From positions 1 to 6,469 of the forward strand of contig JAJDBA010000108.1 of assembly GCA_029261675.1 (NCBI GenBank): a DNA stretch of 6,469 nt, given 5' to 3'. The notes beneath the pieces were generated by a model, which did no database searches, was not told the origin of the DNA, and worked only from the letters and a program-made list of their open reading frames with translations. Position numbers and translations under genes: made by a program. Shown here piece by piece: positions 5,560 to 6,469 of the stretch. This stretch comes from Nitrospinaceae bacterium (GTDB taxonomy: Bacteria > Nitrospinota > Nitrospinia > Nitrospinales > VA-1). Position 1 is the first letter of the stretch. Each line of letters begins with the position of its first letter.

Positions 5560-6469
5560 TCACATAGATTCAGAGCCTAATACGAATTTCTCTGGCGATT
5601 CTTCAAACTTTTGTGCGCAAATTTGAGAGCAAAAGAAATAATTCTGCCCAATATACCTGCAATTAAAATTCTTCTGTTTTTCACCAAGGCGCATTCCACA
5701 AACTGGATCGATTTGAAGCTTTATATTTTCCTGATTTATAAAATCAAGAAACTCCTTGGAAAGTAATGGGTCAAATTGTTTATCCCCCTCCTGATGAATA
5801 ATTTCTAATATTTGTTCATTGGTATAGGGCTTACGGTAAGCTCGGCCATGAAACATAGCATCGTAAGCATCAACAATACTAAGAACCCGGGATCCTAAGG
5901 GAATTTCATCTCCCTTCAACCTATCGGGATAACCTGTTCCATCATATTTTTCATGATGATGGAGAATAATTTCGGCAATTGCCTCAAATCCATGGATTGA
6001 CCTTATTGATTCCGCCCCTAACTTAGGATGATTTTTTATGATTTCATATTCTTGGCCATTTATTTTTTCGGTTTTTTTTAATATGGAGTCTGGAATTCCA
6101 ATTTTTCCGATGTCATGTAATTCCCCTGCGACAGAAATATTTTCTACTTCTTCCGATGGTAAACGCAAAAATTCTGAAAAATTCCTAGCAAGATTTCGCA
6201 CCCGGTTTGAATGCCCTTCTGTATAGGAGTCCTTCATGTCAATCAATGAAGAAAGTGCTAATTTCAACCCCATTAGAATTTCAATTTGGTTTTGCTTGGC
6301 TAGCAAGGCTTTGTAAAACTGCCAAATCAAAGCACACCATGCAATGAAAACAAAAATAACTAGCCCTAACATGAATAGCCTGTGAATGAGACTGTATGCA
6401 TCTGCTTGGATCAATGAAATGGATACAATTGACAGTGAAATCAATATCACTCCAGAGATAGTTAAATAG
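5560..6469 (-). CDS. Membrane HD-GYP phosphodiesterase with C-terminal YHS metal-binding domain (5' partial likely)
   Basis: The frame is open to the right edge. The first in-window start is a GTG at 6450 (296 residues from there), but hydrophobic codons continue upstream without a stop or clear ribosome site, so the true start is probably outside. Numbering from the GTG: two hydrophobic segments (about 1-15 and 25-48), then a basic stretch and a full HD-GYP domain (about 60-240) with GHSNRV (79-84), the metal-binding HD in LHDIGKIGIPD (111-121), HHHEKYDGTGYP (164-175) including the GYP signature, and DAYDAM (194-199). HD-GYP enzymes hydrolyse cyclic di-GMP; all signature residues are intact, so activity is expected. 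Residues 246-291 form a YHS/TRASH-type domain: DPVCGM (248-253), Cys264, then YFFCSQIC (Cys274, Cys278) and SPEKF. Such domains occur in copper/silver ATPases and other metal proteins. Both modules should be cytoplasmic. No receiver domain is visible. Likely role (inference): metal-responsive control of c-di-GMP. Confidence 0.93.
   Translation of the reverse strand, partial: YLTISGVILISLSIVSISLIQADAYSLIHRLFMLGLVIFVFIAWCALIWQFYKALLAKQNQIEILMGLKLALSSLIDMKDSYTEGHSNRVRNLARNFSEFLRLPSEEVENISVAGELHDIGKIGIPDSILKKTEKINGQEYEIIKNHPKLGAESIRSIHGFEAIAEIILHHHEKYDGTGYPDRLKGDEIPLGSRVLSIVDAYDAMFHGRAYRKPYTNEQILEIIHQEGDKQFDPLLSKEFLDFINQENIKLQIDPVCGMRLGEKQKNFNCRYIGQNYFFCSQICAQKFEESPEKFVLGSESM

Noticed and set aside
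1..6469. tRNA, rRNA, CRISPR array, insertion sequence or attachment site
   Set aside because: No cloverleaf, repeat-spacer pattern, terminal inverted repeats or transposase/integrase coding was seen on either strand.

Overview
This window is an AT-rich stretch of bacterial DNA in which every supported gene lies on the minus strand, so transcription runs from high to low coordinates. The host looks Gram-negative: there is a lipobox lipoprotein, several Sec-exported (periplasmic) proteins and an outer-membrane-type beta-barrel. The phylum cannot be fixed from the sequence alone. The gene content points to copper (or related soft-metal) handling in the cell envelope.

Layout in transcription order. 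6469-5560: a membrane-anchored HD-GYP protein (cyclic-di-GMP phosphodiesterase family) with a C-terminal YHS metal-binding domain; its 5' end is cut by the window edge. 5559-5409: an intergenic stretch with a good sigma70-like promoter match. 5408-4803: a YajG-like lipoprotein. 4802-4688: an AT-rich spacer with no clear promoter. 4687-2588: a CopA-type multicopper oxidase whose C-terminus continues into a CopB-like outer-membrane beta-barrel. 2505-2131: a small exported His-rich TPR protein. 2068-1241: an exported Met-rich protein with a CpxP/Spy/ZraP-like C-terminal helical region. 1216 to the left edge: an exported or membrane protein with a Met/His-rich periplasmic segment, one transmembrane helix and a ferredoxin-reductase-type FAD/NAD module, cut by the edge before its C-terminus.

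The last four genes are separated by 82, 62 and 24 bases and probably form one operon. A working model (inference) is that the oxidase converts toxic Cu(I) to Cu(II) while held at the inner face of the outer membrane by its own barrel. The His-rich and Met-rich proteins would buffer or sense periplasmic metal, and the flavin reductase would provide a linked redox activity on the cytoplasmic side. The HD-GYP-YHS protein could tie metal status to c-di-GMP level. The most unusual points are the oxidase-barrel fusion, the HD-GYP-YHS fusion and the three-part membrane reductase. No RNA genes, mobile elements, CRISPR arrays or integration sites were seen, and no gene-free stretch exceeds about 150 bases.
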